Origin: Melioribacteraceae bacterium 4301-Me
Lineage (GTDB): Bacteria > Bacteroidota > Ignavibacteria > Ignavibacteriales > Melioribacteraceae
DNA: 64,000 nucleotides
Direction of reading: 5' to 3'
Assembly (NCBI GenBank): GCA_041538185.1
Contig: JBGORM010000003.1
Coordinates: 308,153-372,152, forward strand
Part shown: positions 8,740-18,029 of the stretch, in pieces
Layout of the letters: the number at the start of each line of letters is the position of its first letter
How positions within the stretch are numbered: the stretch's first letter is position 1
Program-made: the position numbers and the translations under genes
The notes under the pieces: generated by a model
What the model saw: only the letters and a program-made list of their open reading frames with translations
What the model was told of the DNA's origin: nothing
Databases searched by the model: none

Positions 8740-8807
8740 CATGTTAATATTATTTTAATCTCGTATTTCCACATGAATCTTCTCATTTTTTTAGTAACAC
8801 TTTATAA

Positions 8808-8841
8808 TTTGTACGGATGTTTAAATCAAATACTATATTTG
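8808..8841 (+). promoter_or_regulatory. Candidate Bacteroidetes-type promoter for galE
   Basis: TTTG at 8808-8811 and TATATTTG at 8834-8841 match the Bacteroidetes promoter pattern TTTG - about 20 bases - TAnnTTTG, here with a 22-base gap. It lies 22 bases before the galE start. Whether this organism's main sigma factor prefers that pattern is unknown. Confidence 0.35.
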
Positions 8842-8863
8842 TACTGCTCATTTTTTATCAAAA

Positions 8864-9850
8864 ATGTATATGAAACAAATAAAAAACATATTGATTACAG
8901 GAGGAGCCGGTTATATTGGTAGCCATGTTGCCCACGATTTAGTAGAATTAGGCTATAATGTTTTTGTATTCGATAATTTTACTACCGGCCTAAAAGAAAA
9001 CGTACCTAAAACTGCTGTTACAATAGAAGGCGATATTAGAAAAATAGAAGACCTACAAAAACTTTTTACTAATGAATTTGATGTTGTATTTCATTTCGCT
9101 GCATTTAAAGCAGCAGGTGATTCGATGAACAACCCAATTAATTATGCTGAAAATAATATTTGCGGTACACTGAATATTATTAAGCAAATGTTATTACATA
9201 ATATAAATTTTTTTGTCTTTTCCTCATCTGCTGCAGTTTACGGAGAACCTCGGTATCTGCCTATTGATGAAAAACATCCTAAAAATCCAACTAATTACTA
9301 TGGTTTTACAAAACTAATCATTGAACAAAATCTTGAATGGTTTAGTAAATTGAATGGAATTAAATATGCGGCGTTGAGGTACTTTAATGCAACAGGCTAT
9401 GATATTAAAGGCAGAGTAAAAGGCAAAGAAAAAAACCCAGCTAATCTTTCACCGATTGTTATGGAAACTGCTGCTAATATTAGAGAGTCCATGCAAGTCT
9501 TTGGTAACGATTACGAAACTGTTGATGGCACATGCATTAGAGATTTTATCCATGTTAACGATCTTTCATCTGCGCACATACTTGCTATGGATTACTTATA
9601 CAAAAAAAATGAAAATATAGTGGTCAATCTTGGTACTGGTACTGGTCATTCTGTTTTAGAGGTTATAGCAGCGGCAGAAAAAGTTACTAATAGAAAGATA
9701 AATTATTCAGTAGTTAATAGAAGAAAAGGCGATCCAAAAGAACTTGTAGCAAGTTGCCAATTAGCTAAAGAATTGCTTGGCTGGGAAGCAAAATATTCTG
9801 ATTTAGAAACAATTTTTACTTCAATGAAGCCAGTTTACGGAATTAAATAA
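8864..9850 (+). CDS. galE: UDP-glucose 4-epimerase
   Basis: This NAD-dependent enzyme interconverts UDP-glucose and UDP-galactose in the cytoplasm, supplying galactose for surface polysaccharide or the Leloir pathway. The Rossmann motif GGAGYIGSH is at about residues 12-20, the catalytic serine stretch is FSSSAAVYGEP, and the YxxxK pair is YYGFTK. The substrate-domain motif LRYFNATGYD and the late motif NLGTGTGHSVLEV are also present. It has 328 residues, the family norm. A start at the second ATG (8870) is equally possible. It stands alone between the B12 operon and the surface peptidase gene. Confidence 0.95.
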   Translation: MYMKQIKNILITGGAGYIGSHVAHDLVELGYNVFVFDNFTTGLKENVPKTAVTIEGDIRKIEDLQKLFTNEFDVVFHFAAFKAAGDSMNNPINYAENNICGTLNIIKQMLLHNINFFVFSSSAAVYGEPRYLPIDEKHPKNPTNYYGFTKLIIEQNLEWFSKLNGIKYAALRYFNATGYDIKGRVKGKEKNPANLSPIVMETAANIRESMQVFGNDYETVDGTCIRDFIHVNDLSSAHILAMDYLYKKNENIVVNLGTGTGHSVLEVIAAAEKVTNRKINYSVVNRRKGDPKELVASCQLAKELLGWEAKYSDLETIFTSMKPVYGIK

Positions 9851-10152
9851 GTTATAGTAATCTAAAAGTACTTATTTATCCCTGTCTCATAAAAAGTTGT
9901 GTTTGACCCTTGCAGCCATATTGTTTTTCTCTTTCTCGAATCTTAATAAGTGGTTTTGCTCATCTTTAATTCTTAAATAAATTATCAATTTTTGAATAAT
10001 TTTAAAAAGGAACTATAACTTTTTGTTAATGTAAAAAAGCAACAATTGATTAGTATTAAAATTAATCTGATATTAAACTTGCATTGTCAAATGAAAGTAT
10101 GAAAATCCACCACTTCGTGGAAAGAATTATTTTTAACAACAAGGAAATAACC
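9851..10152. other. Intergenic region, no gene recognised
   Basis: These 302 bases hold no convincing gene. A frame in the last 70 bases joins the downstream gene but lacks a ribosome site or signal-like sequence. The only structure seen is a short hairpin near 10106-10121 (TCCAC / GTGGA), too small to call a terminator. Confidence 0.5.
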
Positions 10153-13100
10153 ATGAAAAAATATTTCTTTGCCATATCATTTTTAGCCTTGATAGTTTTT
10201 AGCCCATCAAAAGTAGTTTCTCAATATTTTGGGCGAAACAAGGTTAATTATGAAACGCCGGATTTTAAGATGATAAAGACTAAACATTTTGATATATATT
10301 ATTATGAAGAAGAGAAAGAAGCAGCAAAATATGCAGCTGAAATGGCTGAAAGATGGTACAATCGGCATTCAAAATTAACAGGTGACACACTTAAAGGAAG
10401 ACAACCTTTAATTTTATATTCAAGTTTTCCAATGTTTAGTGTAACTAACGTCTTAGGTGGCAGTACAATAGGAATTGGAACTGGAGGTGTTACTGAGCCT
10501 GTGTTAAGACGAATAGTTATGCCTTTTGCTGGACCATTAAAAGAAACAGATCATGTATTAGGACATGAATTAGTACATGCTTTTCAGTTCGATATTGCTA
10601 CTAAGGCTGATAGCAGTGCTAGGACAGGTCTTAACAATATTAATCGTTTACCGCTTTGGTTTATTGAAGGAATGGCTGAATATTTTTCTATTGGTCCTGT
10701 TGATCCGTTCACAGCTATGTGGATGAGAGACGCTGTTCAAGATACAATACCGACGATTGATGATTTAACTAACCCAAAGTTTTTCCCTTATCGTTATGGG
10801 CAGGCATTACTATCTTATATTGGTGGTAAATATGGTGATGATAAACTTGTAGATATATTAAAAGTTGCGGTAAGAAAAGGAGACTTAAGACTTGCAATAG
10901 ATACCGTGCTTTCAACTAAAATTGATACTCTGTCTAAACAATGGCACCAGGCAATTCGTGATAATTACGCTGCACTCAAACAGCTAACAGATTCAGCTTC
11001 AGTTTATGGCCCACAATTAATTGGTGCTAAAAAGTATGGTGAGGACCTAAATATTTCACCTGTTATAAGTCCCGACGGCAAATATATTTTATTTTTCTCA
11101 TCTAGAGATTTGTTTTCAATCGACCTTTTTTTAGCTGATGCACAGACTGGAGAGATAAAAAAAACAGTACTAAAAACAGTATTAAATACCCACTTAGAAA
11201 ATCTTGAGTTTATTAACTCGGCAGGTGCATGGGACCCATCAGGGGAAAAATTTGTTTTTAGTTCTGTTGTAGATAGCAGACCCGTTTTGTCAATCTTAAA
11301 TGTAAATACTGGTGAAATTGAAAAAGAGATAAGGTTTAAAGAGTTAGGTGAAATATTTTCACCGTCTTGGTCACCCGATGGCAAACAAATTGTTTTTTCT
11401 GCATTAAGTAATGGTTTTACTGATCTGTTTATATACAATCTCGATGATGGAACAACAAAAAGAATTACAAATGATGCTTATGCCGATTTACAACCAGCCT
11501 GGTCACCCGACGGAAACACAATAGTCTTTTCTACGGATAGATTTTCTACTAACTTATCTTCTCTTGATTTTGGAAATTATAAACTTGCACTTTATGATTT
11601 GAAAACCGAGAAAATTTCTGAATTAAATACATTTGAAAAAGGCAAAAATATAAACCCGCAATGGTCGGCAGACAGCAAACACATATTCTTTATCTCTGAT
11701 GCAGATGGTATTTCTAACATTTATCGTTATGACTTAAATACAAATACAATCTCAAAAATTACCTCTCTTTTCACAGGTGTTAGCGGGATTACAAGCTTAA
11801 GTCCTGCTATTTCAACAGCGATGAAAACTAATAAATTAGTCTATAGTGTTTATGAAAAAGGTAAATATAAAATTTATTCTATGGATCCAGAAAAAATGTT
11901 TAGTCAAGTTGCGGCAACTGAAAATTACAACCCTGAGTTTGTTGAAACGTTGCCTCCTGTAAAAAGAAAAAGTAATTTGCTTGTAAATAACCTTAATGAC
12001 TTCTCACTTGCTAAAGATGATACTTCATCTTTTACCTACACTGATTATGATGCTTCTTTACATTTAGTTGGTTTTGCTCAACCATCAGCTGGGGTTGGAA
12101 TTGATAGATTTGGTACTTATGTGGGCGGGGGCATTGCTTTGTACTGGAGTGATATTTTAGGAAATCATAACTTAGCTACAGCGTTCCAATTACAAATTGG
12201 TGGAGGATTTTCTAATGTAGGTGGACTTTTAAGTTATGTAAACACTGCTCATAGAATTAATTGGGGGGTTGCAGTTCAACAAATACCTTATTTTAACACT
12301 GGCTACATTGCTGGCTTCGATACACTAAATGGTTCGCTTGTATACAAAGAGCAAGACTTTACTTTCAAACAAACCAACCGAACAATAAATGGTATTATCA
12401 TGTACCCTTTTAGTGAAACTCTCAGGATGGAGTTGGGTGCAGGGTTTACAAATGTGAGTTTTAGTAATACAGTTAGAACTATTATTATCTCTTCGTACGG
12501 AAATATAATTAAAGATGATACTCAGGATTTGCCAACTGATACTGATATTAATCTGTGGCAGGCAGATGCGGCTTTAGTTTATGATAATAGCATTTTTGGT
12601 GCTACCGCTCCAATAATCGGTTCAAGATGGAGAGCAGAGATTACACCTTCTGTAGGTACTTTGTCTTTTAATAGCGCCTTATTGGATTATAGACAGTATT
12701 TTATGCCTGTTAGACCATTTACGCTGGCTTTTAGAGTATTGCATGCTGGCAGATATGGTGTTGATGCCGAAAATTATAGGCTGTTACCTTACTATTTGGG
12801 TTATCCTGGACTCGTACGCGGTTATGATTACAATTCTTTTAGTAATGCAGAATATAATGCTGATTTATTATCTCCTGACCCTCTAATAAATAGATTGCAG
12901 GGTAGTAAAATTCTTGTAGCAAATATTGAACTTCGATTCCCATTGCTGGGTTTATTTGGCATTGGTGAAGGTTTCTACGGCTACTTCCCAATAGACTTCG
13001 GTGGTTTCTACGATGCTGGCTTGGCTTGGGATAAGGGAATGAAGCTTGCACTTTCAGGTAACGGTAGAAAACCAGTTAGAAGTGTTGGATTTACTATACG

Positions 13101-13206
13101 TGTAAATTTGTTTGGTTATGCAATTGGTGAAATTGATTATGTGAAACCATTAGATAGAGTAGACAAAAGCTGGGTTTGGCAGTTTAATTTAACTGAGGGA
13201 TTCTAA
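10153..13206 (+). CDS. Surface metallopeptidase-like protein: zincin (MA clan) + TolB-type beta-propeller + outer-membrane beta-barrel
   Basis: This is a 1017-residue exported protein. The ATG at 10153 is chosen over the longer frame from 10084 because AAGGAAATAA precedes it and it opens a good signal peptide (MKKYFFAISFLALIVF...). After a short domain comes a gluzincin motif, HELVH at residues 138-142, with the likely third ligand E172 in WFIEGMAEY. Residues of about 300-600 carry repeated SPDGK/SPDGN blades followed by IVFS-type strands, a TolB/WD40-like propeller. The last 370 or so residues are glycine- and aromatic-rich strands like a BamA/D15-type barrel (PYYLGYPGLVRGYDYNSF). A paralogue with the same order is at 27159. 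The substrate is unknown; surface proteolysis or an assembly role are both possible. Confidence 0.82.
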   Translation: MKKYFFAISFLALIVFSPSKVVSQYFGRNKVNYETPDFKMIKTKHFDIYYYEEEKEAAKYAAEMAERWYNRHSKLTGDTLKGRQPLILYSSFPMFSVTNVLGGSTIGIGTGGVTEPVLRRIVMPFAGPLKETDHVLGHELVHAFQFDIATKADSSARTGLNNINRLPLWFIEGMAEYFSIGPVDPFTAMWMRDAVQDTIPTIDDLTNPKFFPYRYGQALLSYIGGKYGDDKLVDILKVAVRKGDLRLAIDTVLSTKIDTLSKQWHQAIRDNYAALKQLTDSASVYGPQLIGAKKYGEDLNISPVISPDGKYILFFSSRDLFSIDLFLADAQTGEIKKTVLKTVLNTHLENLEFINSAGAWDPSGEKFVFSSVVDSRPVLSILNVNTGEIEKEIRFKELGEIFSPSWSPDGKQIVFSALSNGFTDLFIYNLDDGTTKRITNDAYADLQPAWSPDGNTIVFSTDRFSTNLSSLDFGNYKLALYDLKTEKISELNTFEKGKNINPQWSADSKHIFFISDADGISNIYRYDLNTNTISKITSLFTGVSGITSLSPAISTAMKTNKLVYSVYEKGKYKIYSMDPEKMFSQVAATENYNPEFVETLPPVKRKSNLLVNNLNDFSLAKDDTSSFTYTDYDASLHLVGFAQPSAGVGIDRFGTYVGGGIALYWSDILGNHNLATAFQLQIGGGFSNVGGLLSYVNTAHRINWGVAVQQIPYFNTGYIAGFDTLNGSLVYKEQDFTFKQTNRTINGIIMYPFSETLRMELGAGFTNVSFSNTVRTIIISSYGNIIKDDTQDLPTDTDINLWQADAALVYDNSIFGATAPIIGSRWRAEITPSVGTLSFNSALLDYRQYFMPVRPFTLAFRVLHAGRYGVDAENYRLLPYYLGYPGLVRGYDYNSFSNAEYNADLLSPDPLINRLQGSKILVANIELRFPLLGLFGIGEGFYGYFPIDFGGFYDAGLAWDKGMKLALSGNGRKPVRSVGFTIRVNLFGYAIGEIDYVKPLDRVDKSWVWQFNLTEGF

Positions 13207-13843
13207 TCTTTTATCGAGTAAATTTTTCATAATTTTTGTATGCCATTTATAACTCCAATTTGTCTGCAGAAGAAACTCTTGCTGCGCATAAGAATTATCC
13301 AGCCTGTAAAAAGTATTGTTTACAATATCCTATAAATATTTTGTTCTGAGGGGATAATAAAGCTTTGATTATGCTTAAACCAATGTAATCCCTTTAGGGA
13401 TTATATAGTTATAGAATAAATAAATATCAAACTGAAGTTAAAAGTCCCGTATGGACGAGATAGGGATTGATTTACAAGACAAGTAGAATAGTCCAAAATC
13501 ATGAAGTTTTCTAAATTTATTTGGTAATTCATCCCTTCGGGATTTGATTTCAAAATTATTTTGGACAGCACTGATCTGCTTGTTTAGTTTAGATAAATCT
13601 TTCTTTACATTTTGCGTATGAAAGATCATTTTTTCAAATTAGGCGTCCAATTGTTACTTTTAGCAATTAGATGATGCCTTATTCATTCTTTCAATGGCTT
13701 AAGTAAAAGATAATTTGCTTTGCAGAACTATTTTATTTATGAGTTGCAATAAGGAATTTTTTTAATTAAGTAAACATTATCAATCATATATAAATAAATT
13801 ATGGTGTCTAATAATTTCTTAAAAAAAATTGGAGAAGGTTACA
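13207..13843. other. Long intergenic region containing repeat copy 1
   Basis: There is no gene in these 637 bases. The middle (13326-13573) is the first copy of the dispersed 250-bp repeat. The flanks are AT-rich with nothing recognisable apart from the ribosome site GGAGAAGG of the next gene. A 63-codon minus-strand frame (13438-13629) lies mostly inside the repeat and is not credible as a gene. Confidence 0.6.
13326..13573 (+). repeat. Dispersed 250-bp intergenic repeat, copy 1 (palindromic modules)
   Basis: This 248-base element recurs in the same orientation at 41720-41970. The last 174 bases (from 13400) differ by a single base. The first 74 or so carry about eight substitutions and a 3-base indel. 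It contains three short hairpins spaced 50-80 bases apart: ATCCC-TTTA-GGGAT (13388-13401), GTCC-CGTAT-GGAC (13444-13456) and ATCCC-TTC-GGGAT (13531-13543). It has no coding capacity of note. It resembles the small palindrome-cluster (REP-like) elements common between genes in this group of bacteria; that comparison is from memory. Confidence 0.85.
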
Positions 13844-15571
13844 ATGTTGCAAAATACAATCATCAAATCAAAAAACGTTGAGGTACATTTACACAATTTT
13901 TATGAAAATGTGTTAAATCGGCTCGAAAAACTAAAGTCTGAAGATATTTTAAAAAGAATTTTAACTCATGATTACACAATATGGAGTGATAATCCAAAAG
14001 AAATATCAGACCGATTAGGCTGGTTAGATTCTCCAGAAAAGACCAAAACGGAACTTCATTCATTGAACAACTTTGTTACCGAGATTATTAACAACGGTTT
14101 TTCGGAAGCTGTTTTATTGGGAATGGGTGGCTCTAGCCTTGCACCAGAAGTCTTTAGTAAGTCATTTGGTACTAAAAAGGGTTACTTACATTTAAGTATA
14201 TTGGATTCGACACACCCTGAAGTTATACTTAATTATGAGAAAAAGTTTGACTCACAAAAAACACTTTATATAGTCTCTACAAAATCTGGTAGCACAATAG
14301 AAACAATCTCTTTTATGAAGTACTTCTTCAATTTGGTATCTCAAAAATTAGGTAAAGAAAAAGCTCCGAAGCACTTTATCGCTATTACGGACCCTGGCAG
14401 TGGGTTAGAAGAAATTGCCAAGAAACTAAATTTCAGAAAAATTTTTTTGAATGATCCAAATATTGGGGGTAGATATTCAGCACTATCACTATTTGGAATT
14501 GTACCTGCAGCTTTATTAGGGATAGATGTGAAAAAACTTTTAAATAATGCCCAATTATCATTTAATTCTTTAAGTGAAGAAAACGTGCATAATATACCCT
14601 CGGCAGTCTTAGGTGCCGCAATAGCAGAATTAGCTGTTAAAGGAGTTGACAAGTTGACTTTTATCATTTCTAAGGAAATTGAATCTTTTGGCTCTTGGCT
14701 GGAGCAATTAATAGCTGAAAGCCTGGGAAAATCCGGCAAGGGAATTTTGCCTGTGGATCAAGAGAGTGTTTTACCACCTGAATTCTACAGCGCCGATCGA
14801 TTGTTTGTTAATATTAAATTAAAAGGCGACAATTCTAACGAGCAGCAAATAAAACTATTGGAAGAAGCAAAACATCCTTTAATTAAAATTGAATTAAACG
14901 ATATTTATGAGTTGGGTGAACAATTTTTCTGCTGGGAAGTAGCAACATCAATAATGGGCTGGGTGCTTGGTATTAATCCTTTTGACCAGCCTAATGTAGA
15001 AGCGGCTAAAGTTTCAGCACGGAAAATGATGAGACAATTTGAAGAAAAAGGAGAACTCCCTTTACTTGAAATCTCAGTTAAAGAAAATGACATTGAAGTT
15101 ATAGCTTCACAAAAATATAAAACAATCAAAGAAGCTTTTTCCAATTTCTTTATGAACTTTAACGATAGCTCGAGTTTAGGTAGAAGTTACATTGCAATTC
15201 ATGCATATCTAAACCCAACTAATCAAGTAATTAGTTCATTACAAAGTTTGAGAACTGCTTTGCAAAAAAAATATAAGTCTGCAGTTACTATTGGTATAGG
15301 ACCTCGTTTTTTGCATTCTACTGGACAGTTACATAAAGGCGATGGAGGAAAAGGATTATTTATTCAGTTTACTTCTAATATCTATCATGATGTTCCTATA
15401 CCTGAAAAAGCTGGCTATAACGACTCCTCTTTTTCGTTCGGTACTTTAATTAGTGCACAATCGCTTGGTGACAGGGAGGCATTGTTGGATAAAAATAGAA
15501 ATGTAATACGTGTTAACTTTACACAAGATCCTGTATCCGGCATAAATAAACTGACATCACTTTTTAGCTAA
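13844..15571 (+). CDS. pgi: Glucose-6-phosphate isomerase (the type found fused to transaldolase)
   Basis: This glycolytic enzyme interconverts glucose-6-phosphate and fructose-6-phosphate. Two SIS-type halves are visible: LGMGGSSLAPEVFSKSFG and VSTKSGSTIET for phosphate binding, then NIGGRYSALSLFG, and late motifs NPFDQPNVEAAK and LHSTGQLHKGD. The 575 residues align in my reading with the C-terminal half of bifunctional transaldolase/phosphoglucose isomerases rather than with E. coli Pgi, but no transaldolase part is attached. The ATG at 13844 is used because GGAGAAGG stands 5 bases upstream; a longer TTG start at 13829 would lie before that site. The next gene follows 5 bases later. Confidence 0.9.
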   Translation: MLQNTIIKSKNVEVHLHNFYENVLNRLEKLKSEDILKRILTHDYTIWSDNPKEISDRLGWLDSPEKTKTELHSLNNFVTEIINNGFSEAVLLGMGGSSLAPEVFSKSFGTKKGYLHLSILDSTHPEVILNYEKKFDSQKTLYIVSTKSGSTIETISFMKYFFNLVSQKLGKEKAPKHFIAITDPGSGLEEIAKKLNFRKIFLNDPNIGGRYSALSLFGIVPAALLGIDVKKLLNNAQLSFNSLSEENVHNIPSAVLGAAIAELAVKGVDKLTFIISKEIESFGSWLEQLIAESLGKSGKGILPVDQESVLPPEFYSADRLFVNIKLKGDNSNEQQIKLLEEAKHPLIKIELNDIYELGEQFFCWEVATSIMGWVLGINPFDQPNVEAAKVSARKMMRQFEEKGELPLLEISVKENDIEVIASQKYKTIKEAFSNFFMNFNDSSSLGRSYIAIHAYLNPTNQVISSLQSLRTALQKKYKSAVTIGIGPRFLHSTGQLHKGDGGKGLFIQFTSNIYHDVPIPEKAGYNDSSFSFGTLISAQSLGDREALLDKNRNVIRVNFTQDPVSGINKLTSLFS

Positions 15572-15576
15572 TTATA

Positions 15577-17136
15577 ATGGTATTAAAATTAAAACTTCCT
15601 AGACTTCATAAAGAGGTAATTACAGCTCTATTTTTTTCTTTAATTACAGTTCTTACTCGCCTGATTTATTTAGAACATTTTTTTGTTGATTGGGATTCGG
15701 TAGGTTTTGCCTTAGGTTCAATTTCTTATTCGCTGGAATTTACCAGGCCCCATTTACCAGGTTATTTCTTACATGTCAAAATAATTTCTGCACTGTCTAA
15801 AGTTTTAGGAAATATTCATACAGCTATGCTTACTCTTTCGATTGTTTATTCTTCGTTAGCTGCCTTTTTTAGTTATATGCTGCTAAGAAAAATATTTGGT
15901 CAAATTGCATCTATAATAATTTCCCTCCTAATTATTACCAATCCTATGGTCTGGTTTTACGGCTCAGTTACAGATTCATACAGCTTTGATTGGTTTTTTT
16001 CGGTTTTTGTGATTTTCATTTTAATAGACAGCAAATACTTTTTATTAATACCTCCAATTATTGCAATTGGCTGTGGCATAAGGCAAACAACAGGCGTTTT
16101 GATGGCTATTACTTTTTATACTTATTTTTTTGTTTTCAAGGTTTACAAAAACTATAAAATCAAAAAAATATTGATTAGCCATGTTATTGCAGTTTTAGCA
16201 TTTTTACTATGGTTTGTACCTATGATAGATTCAGCGGGTGGTTTAAGTAATTATTTAAAATTGTACAATGAAAATAGCCCGCTCCCGAAAATCTCTTTAA
16301 TGCAAAACTTTTATCAAATGTCTTCTTATCTAATTTATATTTTAGTCCCTTATGTGGTAGTTGGAATTGTACTACTAATTAATATTAAGAAACTAAAAAA
16401 CAAACAACTGAAAATTGATAAAAAAACTTTGTGGTTGTTATTATTCTGGCTGCTTCCTCCATTATTTTTGTTTTCTTTTGTGGCCTATTCAAAAGGATAC
16501 TTTTTGATAATTATACTTCCCTTGTATATTATTTTTGGCTTTTTTCTTAAGGATGGCTTAATTACAGTTAAGCCGCTAATACTTTCTATTTTTCTGGATA
16601 TTCTAATATTTCTTTTTTTGCCGTATAGCAAACCATCAATAGAAAGTATGTTAAATCCAATGACTCGTAAAATTAAAAATTATCAAGTGTGGTACGAACG
16701 AACAACATCTTCATATTTAATGGCAATATCAAGGATTAAGTATAACGATTCCTCAATAGAAGAATTGTCTGAGCTTATCAAAAAGTATATTAATCAGAAT
16801 GAAAGTGAAAATTTACCAATTATTTTTTTAGACCCAACAGTTAATTATTATGCAAGAGGTCTTCAATATTTATTTCCTAACTTAACATTTATAACAATGG
16901 ACCAGCGAGATGTTGATTATTATGTCCTCTATCACAAGCTTGATGTTATGAAACTAAATGGATTAAAAGGCATTTTAAATAACTATGTTATATTGACCCG
17001 CAGTGATTTCTTTAATCAATTCTTGAAAAAGTATTTTTTGCAAGCTCTTTATTCATCAAAATATGTTTTAATTATACCTAACAGCAATTATAATCAAGAA
17101 ATTATAGAGCGGTATAATTTTCTTTTTCTTCGTTAA
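15577..17136 (+). CDS. Polytopic membrane protein, GT39/ArnT-like glycosyltransferase candidate
   Basis: This 519-residue protein has about eleven hydrophobic segments in its first 350 residues and a soluble C-terminal part of about 150. The first periplasmic loop holds an acidic WDSVGFALG motif after the first membrane segment, followed by RPHLPGYFLHV. This is the arrangement of GT-C fold transferases such as protein mannosyltransferases and ArnT, where the loop acid coordinates the metal or lipid-phosphate sugar donor. Family membership is inferred from layout, not from a full signature, and donor and acceptor are unknown. It starts 5 bases after pgi, so the two are probably cotranscribed. 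Confidence 0.65.
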   Translation: MVLKLKLPRLHKEVITALFFSLITVLTRLIYLEHFFVDWDSVGFALGSISYSLEFTRPHLPGYFLHVKIISALSKVLGNIHTAMLTLSIVYSSLAAFFSYMLLRKIFGQIASIIISLLIITNPMVWFYGSVTDSYSFDWFFSVFVIFILIDSKYFLLIPPIIAIGCGIRQTTGVLMAITFYTYFFVFKVYKNYKIKKILISHVIAVLAFLLWFVPMIDSAGGLSNYLKLYNENSPLPKISLMQNFYQMSSYLIYILVPYVVVGIVLLINIKKLKNKQLKIDKKTLWLLLFWLLPPLFLFSFVAYSKGYFLIIILPLYIIFGFFLKDGLITVKPLILSIFLDILIFLFLPYSKPSIESMLNPMTRKIKNYQVWYERTTSSYLMAISRIKYNDSSIEELSELIKKYINQNESENLPIIFLDPTVNYYARGLQYLFPNLTFITMDQRDVDYYVLYHKLDVMKLNGLKGILNNYVILTRSDFFNQFLKKYFLQALYSSKYVLIIPNSNYNQEIIERYNFLFLR

Positions 17137-17247
17137 AAAGGAAAGATGTTGCAAGAAAGAAAGCTGAAAGAGAATTTTATTATGAAAATGTTTACATAAT
17201 ATGGAAATGTAAATATGTAAAGATTAATTTTGTATGTAACAAAAAAT

Positions 17248-17321
17248 GGCGCGTTCGTCTAGTGGTTTAGGACGCCGCCCTCTCAAGGCGGAGATCACGG
17301 GTTCGAATCCCGTACGCGCTA
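17248..17321 (+). tRNA. tRNA-Glu (anticodon CUC)
   Basis: A complete cloverleaf can be folded. The acceptor stem GGCGCGT pairs with ACGCGCT (first pair G-U). The D arm is GTCT/GGAC. The anticodon arm CCGCC-CTCTCAA-GGCGG has CTC at the centre, and the T arm is ACGGG-TTCGAAT-CCCGT. The layout closely follows other bacterial tRNA-Glu genes. The discriminator base is A and the CCA end is not encoded. This isoacceptor reads GAG codons. Confidence 0.97.
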
Positions 17322-17357
17322 CAAAGTTTATAGACGTTTTCTATATATAAAAAGTAA

Positions 17358-18029
17358 ATGATTAATAAATCTGAAAAAACAAGAGCTAAAAAAATTTTTG
17401 ATATTCTCTCGAAAGAGTACCCTAATGTTAAATCCGCTCTTGAATTTTCAAATCCATTTGAATTATTAATTGCTACTATATTATCTGCACAATGTACTGA
17501 TGCAAGAGTTAACATAGTAACAAAAAGTCTTTTCAAAAAATATAAAACTCCAAGTGACTACTTAAAAACCCCTGATGAGGAATTACAGAAAGATATTTTT
17601 TCTACTGGTTTTTACAAGCAAAAAGCAAAATCAATAAAAAAATGCTGTAAAAGTTTAGTCGAAAATTATAATAGCAAAGTGCCTAATGATTTTGAACTTC
17701 TCACGACATTACCTGGTGTAGGCAGAAAAACTGCCGCAGTAGTTGCAGGCAATGCTTTTGGAATACCTTCCATCGCTGTTGATACTCATGTTAAAAGACT
17801 TTCTAATTTATTGGGGTTTATTGAATCTTCAGATCCACTGAAAATTGAAATGAGGTTAAAAGAACTGCTTCCCGAATCATATTGGATAAACTCCTCGCAT
17901 TGGTTAGCATCGCATGGTAGAAAAATTTGCATAGCAAGAAAGCCTAAATGTAATGAATGTGTTATTGGAAAGCTTTGCCCCTCTTTTAATTTATTTGCTT
18001 CAAACAAAGGAGTACATAGTGGAAAATAA
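17358..18029 (+). CDS. nth: Endonuclease III (bifunctional DNA glycosylase/AP lyase)
   Basis: This base-excision repair enzyme removes oxidised pyrimidines and nicks the abasic site. The helix-hairpin-helix carries the catalytic lysine in LPGVGRKTAAVVAG, and the catalytic aspartate is in VDTHVKRLSN. The C-terminal iron-sulfur cluster has the exact spacing C-x6-C-x2-C-x5-C (CIARKPKCNECVIGKLC). It has 223 residues, the family norm. The last 11 bases overlap the GTG start of the HD-domain gene, so the two are coupled. Confidence 0.97.
   Translation: MINKSEKTRAKKIFDILSKEYPNVKSALEFSNPFELLIATILSAQCTDARVNIVTKSLFKKYKTPSDYLKTPDEELQKDIFSTGFYKQKAKSIKKCCKSLVENYNSKVPNDFELLTTLPGVGRKTAAVVAGNAFGIPSIAVDTHVKRLSNLLGFIESSDPLKIEMRLKELLPESYWINSSHWLASHGRKICIARKPKCNECVIGKLCPSFNLFASNKGVHSGK

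Noticed and set aside
10106..10121. Small hairpin before the surface peptidase gene
   Set aside because: The stem is too short and no T-run follows, so it is not called a terminator or leader structure.
13438..13629. 63-codon minus-strand frame inside repeat copy 1
   Set aside because: No start signal or domain; the conserved hairpins fit a noncoding element better.
17191..17213. TTTACAT / ATGTAAA inverted repeat just before tRNA-Glu
   Set aside because: AT-rich, 9-base loop, no known element of that form; expected by chance in this base composition.
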